Origin: Micropterix aruncella
Lineage: Eukaryota > Arthropoda > Insecta > Lepidoptera > Micropterigidae
Direction: 5' to 3'
Assembly (NCBI GenBank): GCA_944548615.1
Contig: OX155952.1
Span: 27,778,418 to 27,842,417, forward strand
DNA: 64,000 bases
A program made the translations under genes and the position numbers. The notes below the pieces were generated by a model. That model was not told where the DNA came from. It worked only from the letters and a program-made list of their open reading frames with translations, and ran no database searches. Positions 22,248 through 34,010 of the stretch are shown one piece after another; positions within the stretch are counted from its first letter, which is position 1; every line of letters starts with the position of its first letter.

Positions 22248-23069
22248 ATGACCCTCGCGCAGCTCTGCAGAAACCAAATTTGCACTCCGGGTCCCCACGG
22301 ATTGCACGAGCCATCAGACGAGGTCAAGCGTCAGTTCGAACACTGGTGGAATGCTCAAATCAACCCGAGACCATCACCGTTCAGTCCGAGACAGGCCTCC
22401 TCGCCGGCGAGCAAGCTGGATCGAGCGCCATCGGTGACTACTTTACCAGAACACGTGCATCCGGCTCTCCAAACTGTACAGAACCAGTATCCAACGCAGA
22501 AGACGCGAATGCGGACGAGCTTCGATCCGGAACTGGAGCTGCCCAAATTGCAGAGGTGGTTCTCTGAGAACCAGCATCCGAGCAGGCAGCAGATACAGCA
22601 TTACGTGAGGGAGTTAAACGGCTTGGATTCAAGGCGCGGTAGGAAGCCTCTCGACGTGAATAATGTCGTATACTGGTTCAAGAATGCGAGAGCTGCACAA
22701 AAGAGGGCGGAATTGAGGAATATCGGGCCCGGGGGAATCCCTTGCCACTTATCGTTGAACGGATACAATAGCAGCAGCCACAGCCCTCCGAATGGATCTA
22801 TGATGATGCCTCACGAATATATGTCGTCTGATCGGCTGTCAGAGCACCACTCCTTGAAGAGCCCGATATCTGAGAGTCCGGGTAGAGGACCGCCCCTCTC
22901 TATCATGTCTGAAGATAATCTGTCAAATAACGGATCGGATATTGAGGATGATGAACTGATAGATGATGTTAGAGAAGAGCAGAGATCTGAAAGTCCCGAA
23001 GCGCCGCTGTCGCTCTGTATGACGAAGAGAGACCGTTCGGTCAGTCCGAAGCGCGGCGATGCTCCCAAG
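22248..23069 (+). CDS. dve: dve, exon encoding homeodomain 1 (K50 type)
   Basis: The acceptor TTTTTCTTTACCCGCAG ends at 22247, and the donor CCCAAG/GTAAAG follows 23069; the exon is 274 codons, phase 0 at both ends. It begins MTLAQLCRNQ, so an ATG lies exactly at the exon edge. An EVKRQFEHWWNAQINPRPSP segment follows, then homeodomain 1 at exon residues about 85-156 (KTRMRTSFDPELELPKLQRW ... NNVVYWFKNARAAQKR). It shows W-F-K-N at residues 143-146: lysine at recognition-helix position 50. It carries the extra loop between helices 2 and 3 (GLDSRRGRKP) that distinguishes Dve homeodomains. The C-terminal part is Ser/Pro-rich, with an acidic stretch (SDIEDDELIDDVREEQ) and an EAPLSLCMTKR segment. 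In Drosophila, Dve acts in midgut, wing and photoreceptor patterning, often as a repressor. Confidence 0.95.
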
Positions 23070-23147
23070 GTAAAGCTCTTTCGATATTTCTAATGCCGTA
23101 AAAACCAGTAGATTGCACACTCACGGAGGAATCTTTCTCTTTCGCAG

Positions 23148-23942
23148 GTGGATAGTATTAAACAAGAGCCGGACATGGACGATACGCCCAAGACGCCGAA
23201 TCAGTCCCCGGTGAACCACAATAACAACCATTTAACAAACAATAACGGCAAAGAATCTTCCGAAAATAACATATCGGAAGACGAAGAGGATGACGAGGGC
23301 GATCATGAAGAGCACGAGAACGGCGTTAAGATCCGCCGATTGAGCGACGAAAGCCTACCGACGATGCATCCGGGGAGAGTAGCGGATATGAACAGGCAGC
23401 AGATGCATCAGTTCCGGAGTCCAAGCCCCTCAGATATGATCGGCGGAGGACAGCTCATTCCCAGGACCCCAGGAAATCTGGATCGCCTGACGGCTGCTGG
23501 CTTCCCGTTAGTGCCAAACCCGATGTTCTCACACAGCATAATGTACATGAGTCATTATATACCAGGGCTGACACAAGGGAATCGCAGCTTGCCAGGAGCG
23601 TCGCCGCCGGGGTCCAGCGGGTTGAACCTGTCGGCCCTGGCTGCGAGCGCTGCGGACGAGCGGCGCAAGCGCAACCGAACCTTCATCGACCCAGTCACGG
23701 AAGTTCCGCGGCTAGAGCAGTGGTTCTCCCTCAACACTCATCCGTCGCACAGCCTCATCTTAAAATACACAGAAGAGCTGAACAGAATGCCCTACAGGCA
23801 GAAGTTTCCGCGGTTGGAATCCAAGAACGTTCAATTCTGGTTCAAGAACCGACGCGCCAAGTGCAAGAGGCTGAAGATGTCACTCTACGAACCCGGACCT
23901 CCTGGTTCCATGCCGCAGTATCACGTAAACGACAGAGATTAA
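23148..23942 (+). CDS. dve: dve, terminal coding exon with homeodomain 2 (K50 type)
   Basis: It follows a 78-bp intron (23070-23147) with acceptor TCTTTCGCAG, phase 0, and stop TAA at 23940-23942. It starts VDSIKQEPDMDD; IKQE fits a SUMO-acceptor consensus (hydrophobic-K-x-E), though use of the site is inference. An Asn-rich segment and a strongly acidic run (SEDEEDDEGDHEEHE) come next. Homeodomain 2 spans exon residues about 172-244 (RRKRNRTFIDPVTEVPRLEQ ... NVQFWFKNRRAKCKRLKM). W231-F232-K233-N234 puts lysine at position 50. The helix 2/3 insertion (RMPYRQKFPRLES) is present again. Two atypical homeodomains after a compass domain, with no CUT domains, is the layout described for Dve as opposed to SATB. 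Confidence 0.95.
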   Translation: MDSIKQEPDMDDTPKTPNQSPVNHNNNHLTNNNGKESSENNISEDEEDDEGDHEEHENGVKIRRLSDESLPTMHPGRVADMNRQQMHQFRSPSPSDMIGGGQLIPRTPGNLDRLTAAGFPLVPNPMFSHSIMYMSHYIPGLTQGNRSLPGASPPGSSGLNLSALAASAADERRKRNRTFIDPVTEVPRLEQWFSLNTHPSHSLILKYTEELNRMPYRQKFPRLESKNVQFWFKNRRAKCKRLKMSLYEPGPPGSMPQYHVNDRD

Positions 23943-24550
23943 GTATTAGTACCTTTTAAATAACAAATATTTGTCTGAGACGTCTAATCATTCCAAATTG
24001 TGATTAAGAAATCCTCTCTATGTTTAAAAATGCTCATTATAGTTACGTAAGATTCACATTGCATTAAATGATGTGATATAGACGTAGAAGTGTAAATAAT
24101 ATGTATGTAATTTTTTACATGTAATATATTTCTTATCGTAATAGTAGAAGAAACTTCAAACGTTGTTTTTGTCATAGACATTTAATTTGTTAATAGGATA
24201 AGCAAGTTAAATCTCATTAAAAAGGCTGTTATTATGTTTACTATCGCCATAAACTTTTTACTCCTAAGTAGGTACTTAAAATTCGAAGCGATACGTACAA
24301 CCAAAGAGTTTTGTTTCTTAGTTTGTAATCCGTTATATTATGTTTGAATCGTACATTTTAAAACTAACACATCAGGCTTGTATTATTAATCTATTTCGTA
24401 CGGAGTCAAATGTCGAATTTAGCTGATACTCAATATTGCCATAAGAATAAATCGATTTTCGGATCTGTTGTAATAACAATTAGCAATTATCGTATCTATT
24501 ATCCGTGAATATTAATTTTAAATGTAAATAAATCAATCGCATATGATTGT
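23943..24550 (+). other. dve: dve 3' UTR with polyadenylation signals
   Basis: AT-rich sequence after the stop. AATAAA occurs at 24446-24451 and 24527-24532. The second is followed about 25-35 bases later by a GT-rich stretch (AACTTTGTGTTTTATT), the expected arrangement for cleavage near 24545-24555. The minus-strand frame 23984-24181 lies inside this UTR and is not a gene. Confidence 0.55.
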
Positions 24551-24783
24551 CTCGATGAACTTTGTGTTTTATTCAAACGAACCAGGGAATTAAGAAAGAA
24601 TGTGGATCGTCGAATAAGTCTTTAATTATATCTTGTCAACTAAATTTGACTCGCAATATAGCGGTATCAGACGTTCGTCAGCTGCGTGGCGGATGTTGTG
24701 CAGACTGGTAAAGAGTGACGTATTTTGTAATCAAGTAAAAACAGCAGAAACTTTAAAACCATAAATACGACAGTTTATTTATT
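24551..24783. other. Intergenic spacer downstream of dve
   Basis: Short spacer between the inferred dve polyadenylation site and a dispersed repeat. No features were recognised. Confidence 0.4.
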
Positions 24784-25450
24784 GGGCCCTGTTGGAGTTG
24801 GCCACGAAGATCCATTTGTTCAGGGTCGGTCACACTCACGGGTCAACACCCATCCGGCGGCCTCCACACATGAACTGCGAGCCCGGGCAGGACTCTGGCC
24901 TGAGGGCTAGCTTCCACCAGGAGTCAATCTTCTGTCGCTCCTGGGCGGTTTGCGCACCGTGCGGCGTCAGCCAATCGATTGTGCTCTCTGACTAATAGTC
25001 GGGGGAGTCTGGAAACAGTACTGTCTCCTATAGAGCGGGGTTAGTTGTTCACCCTACGGCGACTGCTCTTGAAACGACCATCGTCTACCCGATTCTGGGT
25101 GAACAGCCGGGCAAAGGATGCTGTGGTCTGCGATAGATTTGGTAGACATCGTTTCACCGATACGTAAGGGAGAGGACCGCGCAAGCGACCCCAAACTCGT
25201 AACCAGTCGGGAGACCGGAGTAATCTGGTTGCACCTGGTAGTAAAGGCGCGGTAAAGTCAGCCCGCTGTTTAACTTACTTGGCTGTCTCACGGTAAGGCG
25301 TTGGGCCTCTTACGGGCACGTGGCGGAGCTTGACGGTGGACTGTTTTGTCCTAAGTCTTCTGCGCTCACCTTACGAGAGTCAGGACGATCAAATTTCCTT
25401 AAAACTGAGGTGACGGGTTCGCCCTTTGTAGTCGACAGCTCTAGTTGTAG
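24784..25450 (-). repeat. GC-rich dispersed repeat, copy 1 (second copy at 41744)
   Basis: Shares nearly its whole length with 41744-42420: GGGCCCT...GAGTTGGCCACGAAGA, TTCAGGGTCGGTCACACTCA, CGTGCGGCGT, CGCGCAAGCGACC and GAGGTGACGGG all occur in the same order and orientation. On the minus strand the right-hand end reads ...AGGGCCCAATAAATAAACTG, so the 3' end of a retroelement on the minus strand is likely. Open frames differ between copies, so no protein is supported. The family is not identified. Confidence 0.7.
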
Positions 25451-27100
25451 TTTCTTTAAATAATAAGTCAATGGATCAATGGAGGGAGAGACCCTACCAA
25501 AGTGAAATAGCCTGCGATTTGACATATCGATGCGCTGATGTGCGTTAACATTATATTTAGTTATACTCGTACGATAGTCACCTACTATGGTTGTTTCTTA
25601 AAAAAATTCAAAACTCATGTCGATATATTTTTGTAATTCGACAGTTTTTTTTGTAATTGGGGTCCCTACTATATTTGGCAGATTAAATTTAGCTCTATAG
25701 AAAAGTTTATAATTTTATAAAAGTTACGTTTGTTTTGATTTGAAAAACTTTATTATACACACAATAGAGTACATTGCCTATTGCTAATTGGCTATTGCCT
25801 AGCATTGCCTATTGCCAATTGCCTATTGCCAATTGGCCATGGGCCTATTGCCAATTGGCAATATCTCACGACCATACCGCCAGGTTATGTGACTAAATGT
25901 TTATGTTGGCAAAGATATATATAATAAGTGTAATTTTTCTAATGTAGTAAGTACTCTGTAATAAATGAGTACAAATACATAATAAATATAATAATGAAAA
26001 TAAAATAGAAATTAATGACAAATGTCGACTCAATATCAAAGGGAGGAATGAAGGATATCCTAGGCGACGGGTAAGGGGGGGGGGGGGGGGGTTGTATGCA
26101 TACGTACGTTAAATACATATCTCGTAATAGAATTTTTCAACATAATTACGTTTTGAAGTTGTCTCAAGGCACAGAGTTCCATTTTCGGGCCGCCTGCACT
26201 GCAAATGACTTGGACATGAAAGTTGATGATCGCTGAGGTTTAGTCAGTAATATATTTTCCTGAGAATATAATGGAAGGCCATGGGATCAAATCGGAGAGT
26301 GTATACAAATAAGAACGCATGTTTGAATGAAGTACACGAAAAAGTAGGGTGATTATGTGAAAATCCCTGCATCCACAAAAAGCATTTTTTTGGCACGATT
26401 CATGTACAAAAAATGTATCCCTGGATATGCATTGAAATAGACTTGCATCCAAGAAAACGGCAAAACTTTGTATTTTTTGAGATTTATGTTCTGTGTTGAA
26501 AATGCATAGGTGTGCGATTTGTTTGGCTCGAAAGTGTAGTTGTTTTTGTCGGGTAAGGTTTAAACCAGGCAAATGATTGAAGGAAATAGGTTAGATTATG
26601 TAATCATAGTATTTGGTGATTCTGAAATTATTCCAAAAATACAATAACTCAAAAAATATGAACTCTTTTGTAAAGGTATATTTCAATACATATTTGGCTT
26701 TGTTAAAATACTGTACTCATTTTATATACAAATCAAAAAAATACATAAATGTGATATTTTTGTCGTATCGTACTATTATATAAAAGTGTATAAGGCACGT
26801 CACTAGTGCGTAAGCTATATCGAAAAAGAGTCAACCAATAAACCGCCTAATAGTATGGCAAATTGACTGGTGCGGTCTCCATAAATTACCTGGATCAAAT
26901 TAAAATAAATTTTCAGAAGAAAGTGAGTCTTACGTGGCTATTTAGATGAATGCGCAGAGCGGCAGTATTATCCAGAAGAAATAATTTGAAATTGTCTCCG
27001 CGATGAGGTAGCGTCTAATCCTTGTTCTTTTAAGCTGAATAATAATTACGTGGAAATCTCCAGGCCGCTGCGATGTCTTTAATTTCCCTCGGTGCACGAG
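25451..27100. other. Intergenic AT-rich stretch
   Basis: No gene recognised. It holds a 19-20 bp minisatellite (25773-25863) and a G-run of about 17 at 26077-26093. The minus-strand 110-codon frame at 26240-26572 has no recognisable domain and is not called. Confidence 0.35.
25773..25863. repeat. ATTGCCTATTGCCAATTGG minisatellite
   Basis: Consecutive degenerate copies of ATTGCCTATTGCCAATTG(G) over about 90 bp. The unit is itself rich in the self-complementary CCAATTGG. Confidence 0.8.
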
Positions 27101-28326
<1,226 letters not shown>

Positions 28327-28704
28327 CACTTGGGATGACATAAAAATTCAAACAATACTAGACACTCCTAAATCGGTTCAAGCGCTTAGAAGTTTTGGTA
28401 GAATAAAGAAACGGAAACCATACATAGATGAACTCTGAACATAACTGTCTACCCTAGATAACGGGGGCTGCAACGTCACCGAAACATTGGTGCTACAAAT
28501 TTCACGCGGTAAATTCGTTTCTATCCTATTTATAATGTCAAACAACCGCGATAGTCTTCGATTTTATATACGTTTTTTCTTTTGTTGGCAGTCGTGTAAA
28601 AATAGTGCGTATAACACTCGGGTTGACATAATGATTCTAACAATACCACATACTTCTAAATCGGTTCGAGTGTTTAGAAGTCCTGGTGGATTAAAGGAAA
28701 TGGA
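28327..28704. repeat. About 90-bp direct repeats flanking a MITE copy
   Basis: CACTTGGGATGACATAAAAATTC...TCCTAAATCGGTTCAAGC (28327-28417) is repeated as CACTCGGGTTGACATAATGATTC...TTCTAAATCGGTTCGAGT (28614-28704). GGCAGTCGTGTA also recurs at 28588 and 28720. The ACGTTTCGG-family MITE lies between the copies. Confidence 0.6.
28448..28563. mobile_element. ACGTTTCGG-family foldback MITE, right half only (copy 2)
   Basis: CTACCCTAGATAACGG...GTCACCGAAACATTGG...TTCACGCGGTAAATTCGTTT and ATAATGTCAAACAACCGCG match the right half of 4571-4785. The left arm is missing. Confidence 0.6.
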
Positions 28705-28739
28705 ACTCCTTTTTTGTTGGGCAGTCGTGTATCTTTTCT

Positions 28740-30448
28740 GTGACATATGGTTTATTGTTATTGGAAGGTAGGCCCAAAGAGTGGCGTTCACCTTTAGCAG
28801 CGGAATCTAAAGTAAACGCATGTTTCATGATTGAGAATAGTCGAAACAAGGAGATGTTTTCAGCAGGACTGTTCTGCGATCTAAGCAAAGCATTCGACTG
28901 TATTAATATCAATACCTTGGTAGATAAGCTATACCATTATGAAATTAGAGGAGTGGCTAATTCACTTATTAAATCGTACCTACAAAATAGGCAGCAAGTG
29001 GTGGAGATTAAAATAATTGATGGAATTGAGGAAAAGGCTGAGCAATCGAGATGTGAAATAGTAAACATCGGTGTTCCCCAGGGCTCAATATTAGGACCTC
29101 TCCTCTTCAATATCTATTGTAACGATTTAGCAACTAACATAACTTGTGCCAAAACTGTCCAATTTGCAGATGACACCACGTGTATTTTTGAAAGTGATTG
29201 TAGAACAAAAATGGAGGAATTAATAAACAAAACACTTTTTGAAGTCAATGATTGGTTTAGACCGAACCAGATGTCGCTAAATTTAATCAAAACAGTGTTG
29301 ATAAACTTCTCAAATAAAAAAGAAAAACAGTTAGCGTTAAATTATTCTATCGAGATTGCCAAGTCGACTAAATTTCTAGGAATTTACATCGATGAAAATA
29401 TGTCAAGGAAAACCCATATAGACCAGCTTAAGTCAAAATTATGTTCAGCTTGCTATGCGGTATCCAGATTAAGAAAAATATTGGACGAAAAGGAAATTGT
29501 GAGTGCATACTATTCTCTGGTTGAATCCCACTTGAGATATGGGATTTTATTGTGGGCAAATGCCACTGAATTAAAGAGGTATTTATTTTACAAAAAAGGG
29601 CCGTGAGAGCAATACGCGGATTAAATAGAAGAGAATCTTGCAAACCACTATTTCGTGAACTAAAGATCCACCGTTTATACCATACTTATTCACGAAAGCC
29701 TGTGCGAATTCTATAAAAATAAAGGAAAGCACCAAACTCTTGCCCACATACATTCCCACAATACAAGGCACAAATCGATGTATACTCATAATTCTATACC
29801 TGCAACATCACAATTTCATAGGACAACTCAATACAGAAGCATAACATTTTATAACAGTTTACCAGATGAATTAAAAAATATACAAACATATGCACTATTT
29901 AAAAAACTTACCAAGTAATTTTTACTGCAAAAATGTTTATATGGCACGGACTTTTAAAATTTTATATTCACAATTGACTACTTGTTTATTTTATTTATTT
30001 TTTATTTTTTTTTAACTTCCATTTTAATCCTATTCTGAACAATTCATTTTATAGACAATTTACTTACTGATTATGTAACATGATTTAGGAATTATTGCTT
30101 TTATTTTTATATTTTTACTCTGATTATTATTTGATGCTTTCCAAATTGGACTCCTTGATTATAATTATTGTTTTTTTTTATTTAAAGATTTATACTTTTT
30201 TTTATTTTTGGATTTGGTATTTCTATTTTTGATATTTCTACATGATCTTTTTAATATTTAGACAATGTAATGGTTGATTTTCTATAGTTAATTGACTTTC
30301 AGATCTCTAACGTGATTTAATCTTATTTTTGCCAGATATATGATATGTTTAAAATAGGAATATTATAAAAAATGTATTTATTAATTGTAAGTTCTATACC
30401 CTTACCGGGTTTTTTGGAATAAATAAACTTTGAACTTTGAACTTTGAA
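28740..30448 (+). pseudogene. Jockey-like non-LTR retrotransposon, 5'-truncated, frameshifted reverse transcriptase
   Basis: Reverse transcriptase ORF2 fragment of a LINE. An open frame to 29606 shows fingers/palm motifs in order: GLFCDLSKAFDCIN, NIGVPQGSILGPLLFNIYCN, VQFADDTTCIF (the FADD catalytic aspartates) and KFLGIYIDENMSRKTHIDQL. After about 29575 the reading shifts by one base to FILQKRAVRAIRGLNRRESC. Further downstream FYNSLPDELKNIQTYALFKK (about 29850-29915) marks the ORF2 C-terminus. The 3' end is AATAAATAAACTTTGAACTT(TGAACTTTGAA), a short-unit terminal repeat typical of such LINEs. Loss of the 5' part and the frameshift make it inactive. Confidence 0.85.
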
Positions 30449-30579
30449 ACGCGGTTGAAAAAGTTTGTTATTTCACAAGAGACGTGTATACGAGTTTCCA
30501 GCTTATTATATCTCATTCCAAGGTAGACCCTTTTTTTGCATACGTGAATGCACTACTAGGACTCGTACAAATAAAAGCA
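30449..30579. other. Spacer between LINE and composite transposon
   Basis: About 130 bp of unassigned sequence. Its last two bases (CA, 30578-30579) match the two bases after the transposon's right end. Confidence 0.5.
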
Positions 30580-30769
30580 CACTGAAAAAAATCGTTTTAC
30601 TAAACAGTTTAGCTATTTCGCTTTTAACTGAAGTTTAGAAAATAGCACCTAAACTACGGCTAGATTATCAAACTCTGTTTAGTTGTGGTTACATTTTATT
30701 TTTAGCTAAAATTTGGTTTTGTTACCAATTACTAAACGAATAGCAACTACTTACTAAACTGCGAATTTT

Positions 30770-31630
30770 AGCTAAAGTTCTGTACCCTTAGCTAAATAAC
30801 TTAGTTAAATGGGTGTAAACAAACATTCCAAAATGACCGTTACATTATTTAGCTGTATTAGCCAAACTTCAGTTAAACTAGCTGAAGTTTGTCTATTAAT
30901 AACTAAACTACAGATTTTACCTAAAGTTTGATAGGTAATAGCTAAACTACTTAGGTATTCCAACTGACCCAATTCAGCTTTAGCTGGATTAGCTAAAGTT
31001 CTGTACCCTTAGCTAAATAACTTAGTTAAATGGGTGTAAACAAACATTCCAAAATGACCGTTACATTATTTAGCTGTATTAGCCAGACTTCAGTTAAACT
31101 AGCTGAAGTTTGTCTATTAATAACTAAACTACAGATTTTACCTAAAGTTTGATAGGTAATAGCTAAACTACTTAGGTATTCCAACTGACCCAATTCAGCT
31201 TTAGCTGGATTAGCTAAAGTTCTGTACCCTTAGCTAAATAACTTAGTTAAATGGGTGTAAACAAACATTCCAAAATGACCGTTACATTATTTAGCTGTAT
31301 TAGCCAAACTTCAGTTAAACTAGCTGAAGTTTGTCTATTAATAACTAAACTACAGATTTTACCTAAAGTTTGATAGGTAATAGCTAAACTACTTAGGTAT
31401 TCCAACTGACCCAATTCAGCTTTAGCTGGATTAGCTAAAGTTCTGTACCCTTAGCTAAATAACTTAGTTAAATGGGTGTAAACAAACATTCCAAAGTGAC
31501 CGTTACATTATTTAGCTGTATTAGCCAAACTTCAGTTAAACTAGCTGAAGTTTGTCTATTAATAACTAAACTACAGATTTTACCTAAAGCTTGATAGGTA
31601 ATACCTAAACTACTTAGGTATTCCAACTAA
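30770..31630. repeat. 221-bp tandem array, about 3.9 near-identical copies
   Basis: AGCTAAAGTTCTGTACCCTT starts at 30770, 30991, 31212 and 31433, an exact 221-bp period. The last unit is cut at about 31630. Copies differ at only a few bases (for example CCAAACTT/CCAGACTT and AAAATGACC/AAAGTGACC). Each unit contains several AGCTAAA/TTTAGCT motifs. Confidence 0.95.
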
Positions 31631-32100
31631 ACACTTCAGCTCTCTTTGCCGAAGTTTATTTATCATTTGCTAAACAGTTCAGCTAGTAGTTGAGTATATA
31701 AGCATGATTTTCTTTTGGCGGCTCATTATTCCTAGGCATTACAAGTGAATAAACGTGAGAGACGTCGTATTTACTACGTATTTCAACCGTTTGGTTGTCG
31801 CACGTCGCGTCGCCAAAAAGTGGGAGACGAAGAAGAACGGGTCGTCGGTCGTTCGATCCGGTTATTTGCTTGACACAGCCAGTCAGTGAGAACCACAGAC
31901 ACGCGGAAATTGGCGACAGCATCGCGGCGACGTTCATTCGACTACATTTCAAGAAATCGCGAATCGCGAGGCGTTTCGGCGGAAACGCGTGAAATATTTC
32001 GCCGGCACGTTTGTGACTGTAAAACCGTGCAGCATGCTCGAAGAACAAGCCTCGAAGCAAATCGAACGATCGGAAAAATCTTGTGTTGTTGTGATTCAAA

Positions 32101-33193
32101 ATGGCGGATCAATCGGTGGAGGACCTACTGGATTCTTGGGGAATGTCAAAATATAAGGACAATTTTAAAAGTAAGTACCTACTTCCTAAGTCTTTTATAA
32201 ATATTCCTTTTAGCATACTATTCTGTGTTTTCGCGTTCCATTCTTTAACGTCACCCGACTATATTCACCACGCTTATTCCGAATCTGCAAAATCTTTATT
32301 CGGTGTCAATAAATAAGCGAGAAATAGGCAGTAAAGCGTCAAACCCATACATTTCAGTAGGTTTGGTTAGTTTTTTACTTTCCCGGGTACCACTGGTAGG
32401 GAAAGTATTGTGATCGTGCGGGAAAAAAAATTAGATAACGACGGATATATCCATTTTGAGACCCCAAGACGATTAAGACCATTTCCAGAAAAATGTCTGT
32501 CTATGTCTGTATGTATGTCTGTATGTAATCTCTCACGATACTGCCGAGCCGTTGAACCGATTGATTTGAAATTTAGTATATAGGCATAGTCTCACCTGGA
32601 ATGCACCCATTAGTTTTTGTCTGTCAACTGTCAAACCAAACTGTCACTGTTAAAAATTGACGGTAACTATATCTCACCGAAAATTACTTGTGATATATCA
32701 TTTTTTTATTAAAAAAATAGGTTTGTTTTTATAGGCTTTTATAATTTCACCTGTAGGTATGTACCTCACTAAGTTACTTTTCTGACGACTCAGCTTACAT
32801 TATTTTACCTTTATTCTAGAGGAAGGTGTCACGTTGGAGGCGCTGCATGTTCTATCCAAGGACCACATTAATCGTCTCGTGCCGTGGGTCAAAGTTAAGG
32901 GTACGGAGTATAAGTCACACACAATACTTACCGAGGATGTAGATGATTTAGGAGGTGTTACTTTCATGGTAATTAGAAATATTTATATGTATAGCGACGA
33001 AAGGGTAATTTTTGAATGTGCTATGTTTAATACATTGGAATTTGATGATCATTTTAATAGCTTTGAAGTTGCGGTTCCCGATAATGAGAAAAAAAAAATA
33101 ATTTTCTATGATTCACTTGCATGCCATGTTCCAAATAATATTACAATCTTGTCTAGCGGGCAGAGATTTATAACACTAAGGTCTCAGTTGTAA
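32101..33193 (+). CDS. SAM-domain protein encoded inside the composite transposon (two exons, 147 aa)
   Basis: Exon 1 is 32101-32170: ATG in context CAAAATGGCG, MADQSVEDLLDSWGMSKYKD, donor AAAA/GTAAGT. Exon 2 is 32820-33193 after acceptor TTTATTCTAG, and the split AAG codon joins cleanly. The spliced segment W-GM-KYKDNF-KKEGVTLEAL-VLSKDHINRLVP has the spacing of a sterile alpha motif, a protein or RNA interaction module. The C-terminal part (VDDLGGVTFMVIRNIYMYSD..., ending RFITLRSQL) looks like a small beta-rich domain of the sort found at the ends of some insect CACTA-type transposon proteins; that likeness is from memory and uncertain. No catalytic DDE motif is visible. The 649-bp intron contains another repeat (32380-32600). 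It may be an accessory protein, a captured gene or a deletion derivative of a transposase gene. Confidence 0.6.
32380..32600 (+). repeat. GTCTGTCTGT-containing dispersed repeat (copy in SAM-gene intron)
   Basis: GGGAAAGTATTGTGATCGTG, then CATTTTGAG...ATTTCCAGA...GTCTGTCTATGTCTGTATGTATGTCTGT and GATTTGAAATTTAGTATATAGG match the order seen at 56440-56620 (GGGAAAGTATTGTGAATGCG...ATTTCCAGATTGAAGTCTGTCTGTGTGTCTG...GAAATTTGGCATGATATC). Confidence 0.6.
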
Positions 33194-33504
33194 TTTAAAG
33201 GTGTGCATGTTTCGAATCACATAATTACTGTATTGTCTTACCAGAGAAAAATAATAGCGAGCAACAACTTTTTCTGTGAATAATATGTTTGTTGCACTTC
33301 CAGATTGTTTGGTGTTATGATATGAAGACTCTGTGGCCGACAAGCTTCATTTCTGACGTCCGATGAACCTTGTAAAATTTAAACTGCCCTTTGCTAGCAC
33401 AAATTCTAAAAAATAATTTGATAAGGTCCCCGGACGTCAGAAATGAAACATGTCGACCGTACGTAAAGTTGCCGATTGAATTTGTAATACAAGGTATGCA
33501 AAAA

Positions 33505-34010
33505 GATGTACTGATTTCATTCGACCTTTCATAACAAACCGCTTTTACATACTGTACATCAATATTATTAATGTTTTTAAGTTTACGCTGTTATTTGGCA
33601 TTATGTAATATTTTAATTTTAGGGATTACGGAATTGTACTGATTTCATTCAACCTTTCATAACAAACCGCTTTTACATACTGAACATAAATATTATTAAT
33701 GTTTTTAAGTTTACGCTGTTCTTTGGCATTATGTAATATTTTAATTTTAGGGATTACGGAATTGTACTGATTTCATTCGACCTTTCATAACAAACCGCTT
33801 TTACATACTGAACATAAATGTTATTAATGTTTTTAAGTTTACGCTGTTCTTTGGCATTATGTAATATTTTAATTTTAGGGATTACGGAATTGTACTGATT
33901 TCATTCGACCTTTCATAACAAACCGCTTTTACATACTGTACATAAATATTATTAATGTTTTTAAGTTTACGCTGTTATTTGGCATTATGTAATATTTTAA
34001 TTTTAGGGAC
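33505..34010. repeat. 128-bp tandem array, 4 copies
   Basis: TGTACTGATTTCATTC starts at 33507, 33635, 33763 and 33891, an exact 128-bp period. Units contain ATTATTAATGTTTTTAAGTT and end TTTTAATTTTAGGGA. Identity is very high between copies. It lies between the SAM gene and the nested foldback elements, and the last copy runs into the foldback element near 34007. Confidence 0.95.

Noticed and set aside
22208..22632. Other frames over the dve homeodomain exons (22208-22567 plus; 22355-22546, 22438-22632, 22811-23068 and 22923-23120 minus; 23555-23737 minus; 23720-23959 plus)
   Set aside because: Shadows of the real frame, which has splice sites, phase agreement and homeodomains.
31683..32099. 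138-codon minus-strand frame and 65- to 104-codon plus frames upstream of the SAM gene ATG
   Set aside because: They overlap each other on both strands in the GC-richer 5' leader of the SAM gene. None has a recognisable domain, whereas the 32101 frame joins a phase-correct second exon.
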